64,000 nucleotides of DNA from assembly GCA_039811225.1 (NCBI GenBank), contig JBDHYG010000002.1:124001-188000 (forward strand), in the 5' to 3' direction. A program made the position numbers and the translations under genes. The first letter of the stretch is position 1; every line of letters starts with the position of its first letter. Under the pieces are notes generated by a model. That model worked only from the letters and a program-made list of their open reading frames with translations, made no database searches and was not told the origin of the DNA. This document shows, piece by piece, positions 36,008 through 45,005 of the stretch. This DNA is from JAFDXJ01 sp039811225 (lineage in GTDB: Bacteria > Bacteroidota > Bacteroidia > Chitinophagales > Chitinophagaceae).

Positions 36008-37098
36008 TCTTTTTTCAAAGCTGATAAGAGCTTTTCAATTTCCTGTTGCAATGTACCTTCCGGGAAATCAGGAAATTGAAAATCAAATGTTTTAGCATTT
36101 TCTACTGCTGTTAGCAGGTCATCTTCCTGGTCGATACATATACACCATTTTTGGTTGGCCAAATGTGCCCCCAGGAATTCCTGTTCTGTTTGCCCGGGTG
36201 TTGGAATTAGGATAGCTTTTTTCTTTAGTGCCAGTATTTCCATTATGGTGGTATAACCGGCACGGCAAATGATCCATTCCGCTTCTTGCATGTATTTTTC
36301 CAATGAAGTTGTTTCCAGGTGATTGAAAGTAGTATAATTAGGATGAGTGGTTGAAACACTTGCTGTACCGGGCTTTCCGAGTAAGAGAATAGATTTCCCG
36401 GATAATTTTTCAAGTGCATCCCGGAATTTATTTTCCAGTAGAGTTCTCTGTGGTTCCGGCCCGGATAGTAAAAATAAATAGTCAAAAGTAGGAGCTATAG
36501 GATCTCTCTGTTTACACCGGGATAAGGGACCTATATAATGGACCGGAATTTTCGGTAGCTTTTCAGGATGTGATAAAGTGCCGGCAATATTTTTTTCTCC
36601 CGCATAATCCGGTACCCAGCAAGCTGCATATTTATTGATAAAAAAATAATTTATTCTTTGTACCCAGGATTGCAGGAATGACGAGGAAGCTTTTATTTCT
36701 AATTGATGTGTAATAAAAATGCAGTGCGTTGATTTATGCCAAAGCCCAAAACGATTATCGGAAATGATGAGTTGAATATTTTCTTTTGCTACAATTTTTT
36801 TCAGCCAATGGTGTTCCTGGTATATTCGGAAAAGGATTTTTGGGATTTGGCTGATGATCGCAAGAGGGAGAAAAATTTTCCGTTTTGTATAATGCACATT
36901 GTAACCTTTTAAAGGAAATTTTAATACATCCGGGTATTCTTTTGACCAAATAGTTATTTGATTTGGCGACCCCGCCATAACAACTTCAATATCAGCTTCT
37001 TGCAAGGCTTTTAGCAAAACTATACTACGGGTTGTATGGCCGAGTCCCCAGTCAAGTGGGGCAATTAGCGCCTTAATTTGATACTTATTTTTCCCCAA
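36001..37098 (-). CDS. GT28-like glycosyltransferase
   Basis: 365 residues, GT-B fold. The start KALIAPLDWGLGHTTRSIVLLKAL is typical of the MurG/GT28-like group with the Gly-rich GHTTR loop. The C-terminal part includes EWIICRAGYTTIMEILALKKKAILIPTPGQTEQEFLGAHLANQKWC, a strong match to the nucleotide-sugar-binding half of the family. Donor and acceptor are unknown. It stands alone, divergent from the small lipoprotein, with the ATG at 37098. Confidence 0.85.
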   Translation of the reverse strand: MGKNKYQIKALIAPLDWGLGHTTRSIVLLKALQEADIEVVMAGSPNQITIWSKEYPDVLKFPLKGYNVHYTKRKIFLPLAIISQIPKILFRIYQEHHWLKKIVAKENIQLIISDNRFGLWHKSTHCIFITHQLEIKASSSFLQSWVQRINYFFINKYAACWVPDYAGEKNIAGTLSHPEKLPKIPVHYIGPLSRCKQRDPIAPTFDYLFLLSGPEPQRTLLENKFRDALEKLSGKSILLLGKPGTASVSTTHPNYTTFNHLETTSLEKYMQEAEWIICRAGYTTIMEILALKKKAILIPTPGQTEQEFLGAHLANQKWCICIDQEDDLLTAVENAKTFDFQFPDFPEGTLQQEIEKLLSALKKDQ

Positions 37099-37152
37099 TT
37101 CCGTTATAATTTTTTTAATCAGGAATTATTTAATAATTTTAAAATTACAACG

Positions 37153-37278
37153 ATGTCACGTAAGATTGCTTTGTTATTTATTTCATTACTGCTAACCCTT
37201 GTTCTCATTACCGGCTGCCGAAGCAGCAGGTATAACAGTAAATGCGGATGTCCATCTCATCGAGGCATAGTTGGATAA
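37153..37278 (+). CDS. Small lipoprotein (41 residues)
   Basis: The ATG at 37153 gives a 41-residue protein with a Lys/Arg start, a hydrophobic core and a lipobox LITGC at about residue 21. The mature piece of about 20 residues is rich in Ser/Arg and Cys and contains CGCPSHRG. Similar tiny lipoproteins with a Cys-Gly-Cys-Pro or Gly-Cys-Pro motif occur in Bacteroidota, function unknown. The frame extends upstream to 37078 but that start would break the signal. It precedes a small ORF by 24 bases. Confidence 0.7.
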   Translation: MSRKIALLFISLLLTLVLITGCRSSRYNSKCGCPSHRGIVG

Positions 37279-37302
37279 TGTTCATTCTTAAAAACAATAT
37301 CT

Positions 37303-37551
37303 ATGGCCCCCTCCAACCGTGACCTTCTTGTTATTTCAAAATTCTTTGATGAGCATTCCCCGCAACATACACAGGAAGTAGAAATGCTCAACCGTATTTT
37401 AAAATCTGTTGAGAATTTTTCTGTTTTTTGTGGCGCCAATGAAATTTTTGATTTGAATCATTATACTATCGTGCACCGGCCGTATGAAATCCAGGAAATT
37501 CTTCAGTCGGAAAAATTACGTCCCTTTGTTTTTATTATCAATAAAAATTAG
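37303..37551 (+). CDS. Small hypothetical protein (82 residues)
   Basis: A short soluble, mixed-charge reading frame 24 bases after the small lipoprotein on the same strand and ending 6 bases before the convergent aminotransferase stop. It has no signal peptide or TM. An evenly mixed composition and near-complete filling of the gap favour a real gene, but I do not recognise the family; chance cannot be excluded. Confidence 0.5.
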   Translation: MAPSNRDLLVISKFFDEHSPQHTQEVEMLNRILKSVENFSVFCGANEIFDLNHYTIVHRPYEIQEILQSEKLRPFVFIINKN

Positions 37552-37557
37552 CGTTTC

Positions 37558-38814
37558 TTATTGCAATTTTTCCAACGCAGTTTCCAGTTTTAAAAACATA
37601 TGATCAATTTCTTCCAGCCTGCAGGTACCTACACTTAGTCTGTACCAGGGAGAATGTTCGTCTGCACCGAAAGCATAAAAGGGTACAACGGCTAATTTAG
37701 CTTCATCCAATAAATAAGAAGTAACATCACGCTGTGAGGTTAAAATTTTATCTCCCTGTTTTTTACCTACGAGATCTAGCCGGATAGTCAGGTAGATGGC
37801 TGCCTGTGGGGCAATGGCATCAACAGCAAATCCTTTTTCTTTCAATTTTATAAAACCCGCATAAATCTGTTTCAGCCGGGTAGATAAAGCTGTTTTAAAT
37901 TCAGCAAAATACCCTGTAATATATTCATCTTCCCATAAAAATTTAGCGATGGCTTTTTGTTCAGCCATTGGTGACCAGGCGCCCATATGTGTTAGAAGAG
38001 AGCGCATTTTAGCGATCACGCCCCCGGGCCCCAGGCTCCAGCCAACACGCACACCGGTTGCAGCAAATGCTTTTGAAATACCACTAATAAAAATTGTATA
38101 CTCCTTCATAGCCGGCACAAGGGATACGGGATTATAATGTTTTGTATTTTCATATGTAAGGGTAAAATACATTTGATCAAACATTACATACAGCTTCTTC
38201 TCCGCTGCAGCACGACGGTTATTTTCATCCACAACCAGCTTACAAATTTTTTCCAGTTCTCCTTTTTCTAATGTGGTGCCCGTGGGGTTTTGTGGTGTAC
38301 ACAGACAAAGCAGGGTGGCGCCTTGTATATAGGGTTCTATTTCAGCAGCAGTGGGCATAAAGTTATTTTCAGCCGTAGCCTCAATCACGCAGTTTTCGCC
38401 CCGGTTAATATTGGTATAATGATTATTGTTCCAGGAAGGAACGGCATAGATCACTTTATCTCCTGCATCTACCAGTACAGCAAACAAGCTATAGATTAAA
38501 GGCCTCCCTCCGGCGGCAATCAGTATATCGTCAGGTGCATAATCGAGGTTATTCCATTGTTTGGCAAAATGTGCTACGGCTTGCCGTAATTCTATTTCGC
38601 CTTGTGCTGCCGGATAATTTGTATGATGTTCCTTATACGACTCAATGATTAACTCTTCCATTTTTTTCGGTATGGGAAAAATGGCAGGATTAAAATCACC
38701 AATCGTATAATTATATAATTTTTCGCCGGACCTGACTCTTGCACTGATGGCGTTTCCCAGTTTTACAATTTCAGACCCCACCAGGTTTTCCGCCAGTTGA
38801 CTAAGTTTTATCAT
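37558..38814 (-). CDS. Class I PLP-dependent aminotransferase (aspartate-type)
   Basis: 418 residues, cytosolic. The PLP-Lys motif is SGISKAFAATGVRVGW near the middle. Other class I signatures are the early NYPAAQGEIELRQAVA and the substrate/PLP segment LCTPQNPTGTTLEKGELEKI. The C-terminal part is normal. It would transfer the amino group between aspartate or a related amino acid and 2-oxoglutarate; the exact substrate is not certain. Convergent with the 82-residue ORF and divergent, by 177 bases, from the Cys-tailed protein. Confidence 0.9.
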   Translation of the reverse strand: MIKLSQLAENLVGSEIVKLGNAISARVRSGEKLYNYTIGDFNPAIFPIPKKMEELIIESYKEHHTNYPAAQGEIELRQAVAHFAKQWNNLDYAPDDILIAAGGRPLIYSLFAVLVDAGDKVIYAVPSWNNNHYTNINRGENCVIEATAENNFMPTAAEIEPYIQGATLLCLCTPQNPTGTTLEKGELEKICKLVVDENNRRAAAEKKLYVMFDQMYFTLTYENTKHYNPVSLVPAMKEYTIFISGISKAFAATGVRVGWSLGPGGVIAKMRSLLTHMGAWSPMAEQKAIAKFLWEDEYITGYFAEFKTALSTRLKQIYAGFIKLKEKGFAVDAIAPQAAIYLTIRLDLVGKKQGDKILTSQRDVTSYLLDEAKLAVVPFYAFGADEHSPWYRLSVGTCRLEEIDHMFLKLETALEKLQ

Positions 38815-38991
38815 ATTTATGAGGAGTTATTATTACAAAAATACATGTTGGTGCCATAGAAAGGATGTTCTCCGTTCTCCTTTTTACAGAAATTGAAATG
38901 TACTGAAAATTTGTGAAAAATCACATTTTCCTTCCTTGGGTGTTATTGTAATATTGCCTCTACTTAATACTTAACATTAAAATTAAAAACT

Positions 38992-39378
38992 ATGCATCCT
39001 ATTGACCAGGCCAACATTGATCAGATCAAAACTATGAGGACATATCTCGACAGTTTACCTCCTTCTGCAAACGAAAAAAAAGCATACTGTTTTACATTGA
39101 CTATTGCGCAAATAAATAAACTTTTATCACAAAAAAATAACGGGGAGATCCTGGATGGCCTTCGGATTTACCTGGGCGCTGAAATGGTGGACGGTCATAT
39201 GGTGCCGAATATTCATGTAGTGGCCTGTGAGAAAGATGAATTGGACAATTACAATGATTTTGAACCTGAAGGGGGTACTGGTTTACTGGAAAAAGAAGAT
39301 AAGGCCAAAAAACCCCTGGTAGCTAAGGGCCGGCCTTGCCCTACTGATTGTGGAAAACGCAATATTGTATATCCTTAA
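38992..39378 (+). CDS. Hypothetical protein with Cys-rich C-terminus, first gene of a sensory operon
   Basis: 128 residues, soluble, no signal peptide. The N-terminal part is predicted mixed alpha/beta (LTIAQINKLLSQKNNGEILDGLRIYLGAEM). The C-terminus ends GRPCPTDCGKRNIVYP, with a Cys-x3-Cys pair that could bind metal or form a disulfide. I do not recognise the family. It lies 9 bases before the multi-TM protein, histidine kinase and response regulator, so it may be a ligand-binding or accessory part of that system; this is inference. Confidence 0.7.
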   Translation: MHPIDQANIDQIKTMRTYLDSLPPSANEKKAYCFTLTIAQINKLLSQKNNGEILDGLRIYLGAEMVDGHMVPNIHVVACEKDELDNYNDFEPEGGTGLLEKEDKAKKPLVAKGRPCPTDCGKRNIVYP

Positions 39379-39387
39379 TAAAATCCT

Positions 39388-40056
39388 ATGCTGAGATCAT
39401 TAATAAGTTATACGGATACGGTCTTACCATTAATTGCCCTTTGTGTATTTTTCTTTTTACGGCATAAAATAGAAAAGAAGGAGGAAATAATACATTATTT
39501 TATCCTGATCAATTTTATTCTTTTTGGCGCTACGAATATACTGGCCAGTTTCAGAATTAATAATTTGTTCCTGTATCATTTATATGCATTGATCGAGCTA
39601 TGGCTTATTGGCTACTATATACTGGTAAAACTTTTACAAAATAAAAAAGCCTGGTGGTATCTATCCGCCGCTTATACCATTTTCTGGATAATAGATGTCC
39701 TCACCCTGGAGCCTTTAGATGTATTTCCCAGTTTTTCCGGTGGGCTTTCTAATTTCATCCTGATCATTATTTCCATGTCCTACTTTTTCCGATTGGCTAA
39801 AAGTGATACCATTTTATATTTTCAAAAATTACCGGCATTCTGGATTGTCAGTGCCTTTTTAATATCCTGCTCCTTTACAATTTTGGCGTATGTAATGTAT
39901 AATTTTTATGTAACGAATAAGCTGGTTATGTTAGGAAATCAAATTGCCACGATACTATATATCAGTACAATCCTTAAATTTACTTTAATCATAATCGGTC
40001 TATTATGTTACAGGCGTCCGCAAACTCGATCATTTTCATTGTTACAGGAACCCTGA
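39388..40056 (+). CDS. Multi-TM membrane protein, possible sensor for the adjacent kinase
   Basis: 222 residues with six or seven hydrophobic helices and short loops, no recognised catalytic motif. Its 3' end overlaps the histidine kinase start by 52 bases (40005-40056) in a different frame, an arrangement that suggests coupled translation. The kinase itself has only one short TM anchor and no sensory domain, so this protein could provide the sensing part; this is inference from layout. Function otherwise unknown. Confidence 0.7.
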   Translation: MLRSLISYTDTVLPLIALCVFFFLRHKIEKKEEIIHYFILINFILFGATNILASFRINNLFLYHLYALIELWLIGYYILVKLLQNKKAWWYLSAAYTIFWIIDVLTLEPLDVFPSFSGGLSNFILIIISMSYFFRLAKSDTILYFQKLPAFWIVSAFLISCSFTILAYVMYNFYVTNKLVMLGNQIATILYISTILKFTLIIIGLLCYRRPQTRSFSLLQEP

Positions 40057-40793
40057 TCATATTATTCTTTGTATTATTTTTTTATCTCTTTATTATTCAG
40101 CTGCACAAAAGACGGACCCTGCACCAAAAAGAAATTTTTGAATTAAAATCTGCGTATGAGCAAACACTTTTCAAAGCTCAGCTTGAAATACAGGAACAAA
40201 CTTTCAAAAATATCAGCCAGGAAATCCATGACAATATTGGCCAGGTACTCAGCCTGGCAAAACTAAACTTGAACATGTTGCCACCAGATGGCGCATCTGA
40301 GAAAATAGAACTAACCGAACAACTAATAGCCAAAGCTTTAAATGACCTGCGTGATCTCAGCAAAAGCCTGAATGCAGAAAAAATTGCCGATACCGGGCTG
40401 GTACATGCCCTGGCCCAGGAATTGAATATTTTGGAACGTGCTACACAAAATATTAAAACATCATTTGAATTTACCGGTGGTAATGTTTTTCTCAGCCGGG
40501 AGCAAACGATTATCTCTTTTCGTATTATGCAGGAACTGTTGCAGAATATTTTGAAACATGCCAAAGCCAAACATATCCACCTGACCATAACGGCCGGCTG
40601 TAATGAAACTACTTTACTGCTGCAGGACGATGGAATTGGTTTTGATACCACCAGCCTGGATGAAACAAAAACAGGAATTGGTTTGAAAAATATTGCACAA
40701 AGATGTAAATTTATCCATGCAAACTATTCCCTGGAATCAGCACCCGGGAAGGGAACGTCCGTAAAAATTATTATTCAACACGACCCCTGTTAA
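40005..40793 (+). CDS. Sensor histidine kinase (HisKA_3 / NarL-type partner)
   Basis: 262 residues with one N-terminal TM (about 9-31). A coiled-coil leads to the dimerisation/phosphoacceptor helix with ISQEIHDNIGQVLSLAKLNL; His75 is the acceptor. The HATPase domain has N box ELLQNILKHAKAKH, G1 DDGIGFD and G2 GIGLKNIAQR. The lack of a periplasmic sensor domain is notable. The stop at 40791-40793 directly abuts the regulator ATG (TAAATG). It belongs with the LuxR-type regulator as a two-component pair. Confidence 0.93.
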   Translation: MLQASANSIIFIVTGTLIILFFVLFFYLFIIQLHKRRTLHQKEIFELKSAYEQTLFKAQLEIQEQTFKNISQEIHDNIGQVLSLAKLNLNMLPPDGASEKIELTEQLIAKALNDLRDLSKSLNAEKIADTGLVHALAQELNILERATQNIKTSFEFTGGNVFLSREQTIISFRIMQELLQNILKHAKAKHIHLTITAGCNETTLLLQDDGIGFDTTSLDETKTGIGLKNIAQRCKFIHANYSLESAPGKGTSVKIIIQHDPC

Positions 40794-41432
40794 ATGAAAA
40801 AAGTTGCACTTGTAGATGATCACATTTTATTACGAAGTGGATTGGCATCCGTAATAAACAGTTTTGATGATTTTCAAATTGCTTTTGAAGCAGATCATGG
40901 TAAACAATTTGTTGAAAAATTGACTGCAACGGAAGAGCCGGATATAGTATTACTTGATATCAATATGCCGGAAATGAATGGTTTTGAAACGGCTCAATGG
41001 ATTCGAAAAAACAAACCGGATATAAAAGTCATTGTCCTCTCTATGTTGGATGACGATAGTTCCATTATTCGTATGATTGGTTACGGCGCCCGGGGTTTTA
41101 TCCTGAAAGATGGCAAACCGGCTTTGCTTGAAAGAGCGTTGCATGAAGTATCCGAAAATGGTTTTTTCTTCAATGAACTGGTTAGTGGGAAAATGATCCA
41201 CCTGGTGCAAAAGGGGGATATGAAATCTTCACATGATATCCTGAGTGATAAGGAAATTGAATTTTTAAAATGGTGCTGTACCGAAAAATCCTATAAAGAA
41301 ATTGCTGTTGCCATGCAGATTTCCCCGCGAGCGGTAGAATCTCTACGCAGCCATCTTTTTGAAAAATTAAATACGCTTTCCCGGGTTGGCCTGGTGATGT
41401 ATACCATTAAACATGGTATCTTGAAAGTATAA
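40794..41432 (+). CDS. LuxR/NarL-type response regulator
   Basis: 212 residues. The receiver domain shows DD at 8-9, phospho-acceptor Asp55 in IVLLDINMPEMNG, a conserved Thr/Ser region before GYGARGFILKDGKP with the Lys. The C-terminal helix-turn-helix (LSDKEIEFLKWCCTEKSYKEIAVAMQISPRAVESLRSHLFEKL) is the LuxR type. Directly follows the kinase with zero spacing. Target genes cannot be inferred. It ends against the convergent M16 gene with no gap. Confidence 0.95.
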   Translation: MKKVALVDDHILLRSGLASVINSFDDFQIAFEADHGKQFVEKLTATEEPDIVLLDINMPEMNGFETAQWIRKNKPDIKVIVLSMLDDDSSIIRMIGYGARGFILKDGKPALLERALHEVSENGFFFNELVSGKMIHLVQKGDMKSSHDILSDKEIEFLKWCCTEKSYKEIAVAMQISPRAVESLRSHLFEKLNTLSRVGLVMYTIKHGILKV

Positions 41433-42668
41433 TCATTGTTTGCAATAATAAAGGGTATTACTATTTTCCTTTGTAAAAACTTTTACAGCTGTTTCCTGGA
41501 TCATTTCTTTTGTCACTGCTTCATATTTTGGTAATTCATCGTTGATCCAGGCGGCACTCCCCATTAATTCATAATAAGCCAGGTTCGTGGTACGGCTCAT
41601 GATACTCATATCATCAAAGATCATTACACTCTCCATTTTATTTTTAACTTTTTGCAGTTCTTCTTCTTTTAGTGGTACCGTTTTTAAAAAAGCCAACTCC
41701 TCTTCGATGGCTTTTTCTGCCTCCTCCATTTTTACACCTGGTGCTAATTTTCCTTCTATGGCAAGCAGGCCGGGATCCATGCTGCCAAAATGATAACAGG
41801 CGATATTTCCAAATAATTTTTTTTGCTTGACCAGGCTTTCATACAACCGGGAAGAAGCGCCGCCGCCAAGAATTTCTGTAATAAGATCGGTGGCATAATA
41901 TGCAGGAGCCATCCGGCCGGAAATATGCCAGGTTTTATAAATCGCATCGAGTGGCACATCCCGCTGTACGGTCATATGTCGTGCTTCTTTTTGTTCGGGT
42001 TCCTGTTGCAGGGAGCGATGATATTTTTCCCCTCCCGGAATGTTTCCAAACCATTTCTCTACTAATACCTTTATTTTTTCAAATTGCACATTTCCTCCCA
42101 CTGCAAGTATGGCATTGGCCGGGTTATAATGTTTTTTGAAAAATGATTTTACTTCATCCATTTGTGCATTTTCAATATGGCTCAATTCTTTGCCGATAGT
42201 CATCCACCGATAAGAATGGACTTTATAACTCATTTCCCGCAGGATATGCCAGGCATCCCCATATGGTTTATTGATATAATGCTCCTTGAATTCTTCACAT
42301 ACCACTTTTCGCTGCACTTCCAGGCTTTCCGTATTAAATGCCAGGCTCAGCATGCGATCGCTTTCCAACCAAAAAGCTGTTTCTATATTTTCTGCAGGCA
42401 ACTGGCAATAATAATTTGTAAGGTCATCCGTAGTAAACGCATTGTTTTCCCCACCGGCCATTTGCAATGGTCCATCGTAGTTAGGTATATGTAAGCTTCC
42501 GCCAAACATAAGGTGTTCAAACAAATGTGCGAAGCCGGTCTTTTCCGGAGCTTCATCTTTGGCACCAACATCGTATAAAACATTCACCACTGCCATTGGA
42601 GTGGATGTATCTTCGTGTACCAATACACGTAACCCATTTTCCAGGTCAAATTTTTTATATTGAATCAT
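41433..42668 (-). CDS. M16-family zinc metallopeptidase
   Basis: 411 residues. The inverted zinc motif HxxEH is HLFEH (48-52), with a further Glu about 70 residues on to complete the site. The M16 C-terminal half (LVKQKKLFGNIACYHFGSMDPGLLAIEG) is present. It lacks a signal peptide and so appears cytosolic. Many bacteria encode a tandem pair, an active and an inactive copy; only this active-type copy is here. Substrate unknown. Adjacent to galE on the same strand with a gap of 41 bases. Confidence 0.9.
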   Translation of the reverse strand: MIQYKKFDLENGLRVLVHEDTSTPMAVVNVLYDVGAKDEAPEKTGFAHLFEHLMFGGSLHIPNYDGPLQMAGGENNAFTTDDLTNYYCQLPAENIETAFWLESDRMLSLAFNTESLEVQRKVVCEEFKEHYINKPYGDAWHILREMSYKVHSYRWMTIGKELSHIENAQMDEVKSFFKKHYNPANAILAVGGNVQFEKIKVLVEKWFGNIPGGEKYHRSLQQEPEQKEARHMTVQRDVPLDAIYKTWHISGRMAPAYYATDLITEILGGGASSRLYESLVKQKKLFGNIACYHFGSMDPGLLAIEGKLAPGVKMEEAEKAIEEELAFLKTVPLKEEELQKVKNKMESVMIFDDMSIMSRTTNLAYYELMGSAAWINDELPKYEAVTKEMIQETAVKVFTKENSNTLYYCKQ

Positions 42669-42709
42669 ATAATAATAAGGTGATAAGTTGCTTGCAACAA
42701 TACTGCGTA

Positions 42710-43768
42710 TTAATTTAAGGTGGGATTTTGTTTCCGGATAAAATCTTCATCCTGCTTTAATTTTTGTTCCCAGTTCCAGGCACTTCGCATCATATCGTCA
42801 AGGTTATATTGAATATTCCAGTTCAATGATTTCAATGCATAATCATTATTGGCATAAATGGAAATAACATCTCCCGGCCGCGGAGCAGCAATGACATAAT
42901 TCAATTTTATACCAGAAACTTTCTCAAATGCTTTAATGGCTTCCAGCACTGTTACACCATTTCCGGTACCCAGGTTGAAAATCTCACAATTGGATTTATT
43001 TTTTTTCGCCATTAAATATTCCAGGGATAATGTATGTGCGTGTGCAATATCACATACATGAATATAATCCCGGATACAGCTACCATCACGGGTGTCAAAT
43101 TGATCACCATACACCTGTAGCTGGGGCAATTTTCCGATAGCCGTTTGTGTAATACCGGGTACCAGGTTCTGTGGTTTTCCCAGTGGCAATTCGCCTATCA
43201 GTGCAGATGGATGTGCGCCCACTGGGTTGAAATAACGCAGCAATACACAATTTGTATCGGCATGTGCGGCCACATATTCCTGTATAATTTCTTCCCCCAT
43301 TTGTTTGGTGGCACCATATGGAGATTCTGCTTTTTTTACCGGTGATTGCTCGGTTACCGGTATCTGGTCCGGGCTACCATAAACTGTACAGGAGGATGAA
43401 AAAACAAAATGAGGAATAGCAAACTCCTTAACACACTTCAATAAATTAATCAAAGAGAAAAGGTTGTTTTCAAAATAAAGTAAGGGTTGCTGCACTGATT
43501 CCCCAACGGCTTTATATGCAGCGAAATGAATTATACCTTGTATATCTTCATTCTCCTGGAACACAGCACGGGTGTCATCATAATTTTTCAGGTCAACCGT
43601 ATAGTTCTTTAATTTTTTTCCTGTAATTTTTTCAATGCCATCGAGCAGGTAAGTAGTTGATCTTGAATTATCATCAATGCTGATTACATCAAAACCATTT
43701 TCAAATAAATCAACCACTGTATGGGCACCTATATACCCGCAACCACCCGTTACCAGTATTTTTTTCAT
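42710..43768 (-). CDS. galE: UDP-glucose 4-epimerase
   Basis: 352 residues, extended SDR. Rossmann motif VTGGCGYIGAHTVVDL, catalytic YxxxK as SPYGATKQMGEE, and the DGSCIRDYIHVCDIAHAH segment strongly typical of GalE. It interconverts UDP-glucose and UDP-galactose, supplying galactose metabolism and surface polysaccharides. Length is normal. No other gal genes adjoin. It follows pit by 39 bases on the same strand, likely coincidental. Confidence 0.94.
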   Translation of the reverse strand: MKKILVTGGCGYIGAHTVVDLFENGFDVISIDDNSRSTTYLLDGIEKITGKKLKNYTVDLKNYDDTRAVFQENEDIQGIIHFAAYKAVGESVQQPLLYFENNLFSLINLLKCVKEFAIPHFVFSSSCTVYGSPDQIPVTEQSPVKKAESPYGATKQMGEEIIQEYVAAHADTNCVLLRYFNPVGAHPSALIGELPLGKPQNLVPGITQTAIGKLPQLQVYGDQFDTRDGSCIRDYIHVCDIAHAHTLSLEYLMAKKNKSNCEIFNLGTGNGVTVLEAIKAFEKVSGIKLNYVIAAPRPGDVISIYANNDYALKSLNWNIQYNLDDMMRSAWNWEQKLKQDEDFIRKQNPTLN

Positions 43769-43807
43769 AAAGTAAAATTCGTTCCTGCAATGTAACGAAA
43801 AATCCGC

Positions 43808-44950
43808 TTATGTAAGATGGAAGATCAGGCGCATAAGGGCATAAACCAGTGCAGCCAAAATACCGCTGACCGGTATAGTGAGAATCCAGGCCCAGATCAG
43901 GTTGATAGTAACACCCCAGCGAACTGCACTCAGTCGCTTTGTAGCACCCACACCTATAATAGCACCGGTAATTGTATGTGTAGTACTAACAGGCGCTCCT
44001 AAATTGGCAGCTGTAAATAAAGTAACGGCTCCTGCTGTTTCTGCACAAACACCTTCCAATGGGGTAACTTTTGTGATTTTCGTACCCATGGTTTTAATAA
44101 TTTTCCATCCCCCACTTATCGTACCCAATGAAATGGCGGAGTAGCATAAAAGAGGAACCCAATCTGGTAAAGAAGCAAAATCGGGAATATAATTTGCTGC
44201 GATCATGGCCGCCCCAATAATACCCATTACTTTTTGGGCATCACTCCCTCCATGACCCAGGCTTAATGCAGCAGATGATACCAACTGAAGGCGTTTAAAC
44301 ATATTGGTGGTACGTTGGGCATTTTCCCCCCGAATATAATTGACAATAAAAGATCCGATAAATATTACACCCAGGGTTAACAGCCCCCAGAATTCAAATG
44401 CTTTTTTAAAATGAATAAACACTAAACTGGCTGAAATGAGTGCTGTAATGATCGAAATTTTAATCCAAAAGTTTCGCTGAATAGTGATAAGGGTTATAAT
44501 AATAGAAAGGACCATACCAATTACCGGTGCTAAAAATATATAGAGGAAGGTAAGGCTAATCCCGTCTGTTAGTGACCAGTTGATACTGTCGAAGCCCGCA
44601 TGTGCAATAGCTGCACCGGCAAAACCACCAATCAATGTGTGCGAAGAAGAGGAGGGGATACCATACCACCAGGTGAGCAGGTTCCAGCAAATAGCGGCAA
44701 TTACTCCCGCCAGGATCACATAAAGATCATAGGCATCCTGGTGCACTGTTTTGGCCACCGTATTGGCCACACTATGATCACGAAATATAAAAAAGGCTGC
44801 AAAATTGAAAAATGCAGCCCACATAACAGCCTGTAAAGGGGTAAGTACTTTCGTGGAAACAATTGTCGCTATAGAATTGGCGGCATCATGGAAACCATTA
44901 ATATAGTCGAAAACAATCGCGAGTACAATGATGCTAATTAATAAAAACAT
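43808..44950 (-). CDS. pit: Inorganic phosphate transporter, Pit family
   Basis: 380 residues with ten to twelve TM segments. The two duplicated Pit signatures are GFHDAANSIATIVSTKVLTPLQAVMWAA near the N-terminus and TLFTAANLGAPVSTTHTITGAIIGVGA near the C-terminus. It imports phosphate (often as metal-phosphate) with protons. The DUF47 (PhoU-like) gene lies 55 bases upstream on the same strand, the standard partner of Pit, and a phosphate-porin-like gene is divergent just beyond. Confidence 0.94.
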   Translation of the reverse strand: MFLLISIIVLAIVFDYINGFHDAANSIATIVSTKVLTPLQAVMWAAFFNFAAFFIFRDHSVANTVAKTVHQDAYDLYVILAGVIAAICWNLLTWWYGIPSSSSHTLIGGFAGAAIAHAGFDSINWSLTDGISLTFLYIFLAPVIGMVLSIIITLITIQRNFWIKISIITALISASLVFIHFKKAFEFWGLLTLGVIFIGSFIVNYIRGENAQRTTNMFKRLQLVSSAALSLGHGGSDAQKVMGIIGAAMIAANYIPDFASLPDWVPLLCYSAISLGTISGGWKIIKTMGTKITKVTPLEGVCAETAGAVTLFTAANLGAPVSTTHTITGAIIGVGATKRLSAVRWGVTINLIWAWILTIPVSGILAALVYALMRLIFHLT

Positions 44951-45005
44951 GTAAGCAATAAATTTTTAAATGAAGCAATTCGGTTAATCCTGCTTCCTGG
45001 CTTTC

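Noticed and set aside
41433..42668. M16 peptidase as a broken half of a tandem pair
   Set aside because: The single copy has an intact HLFEH site and full M16 length, so there is no sign of decay; lone copies occur in other genomes.
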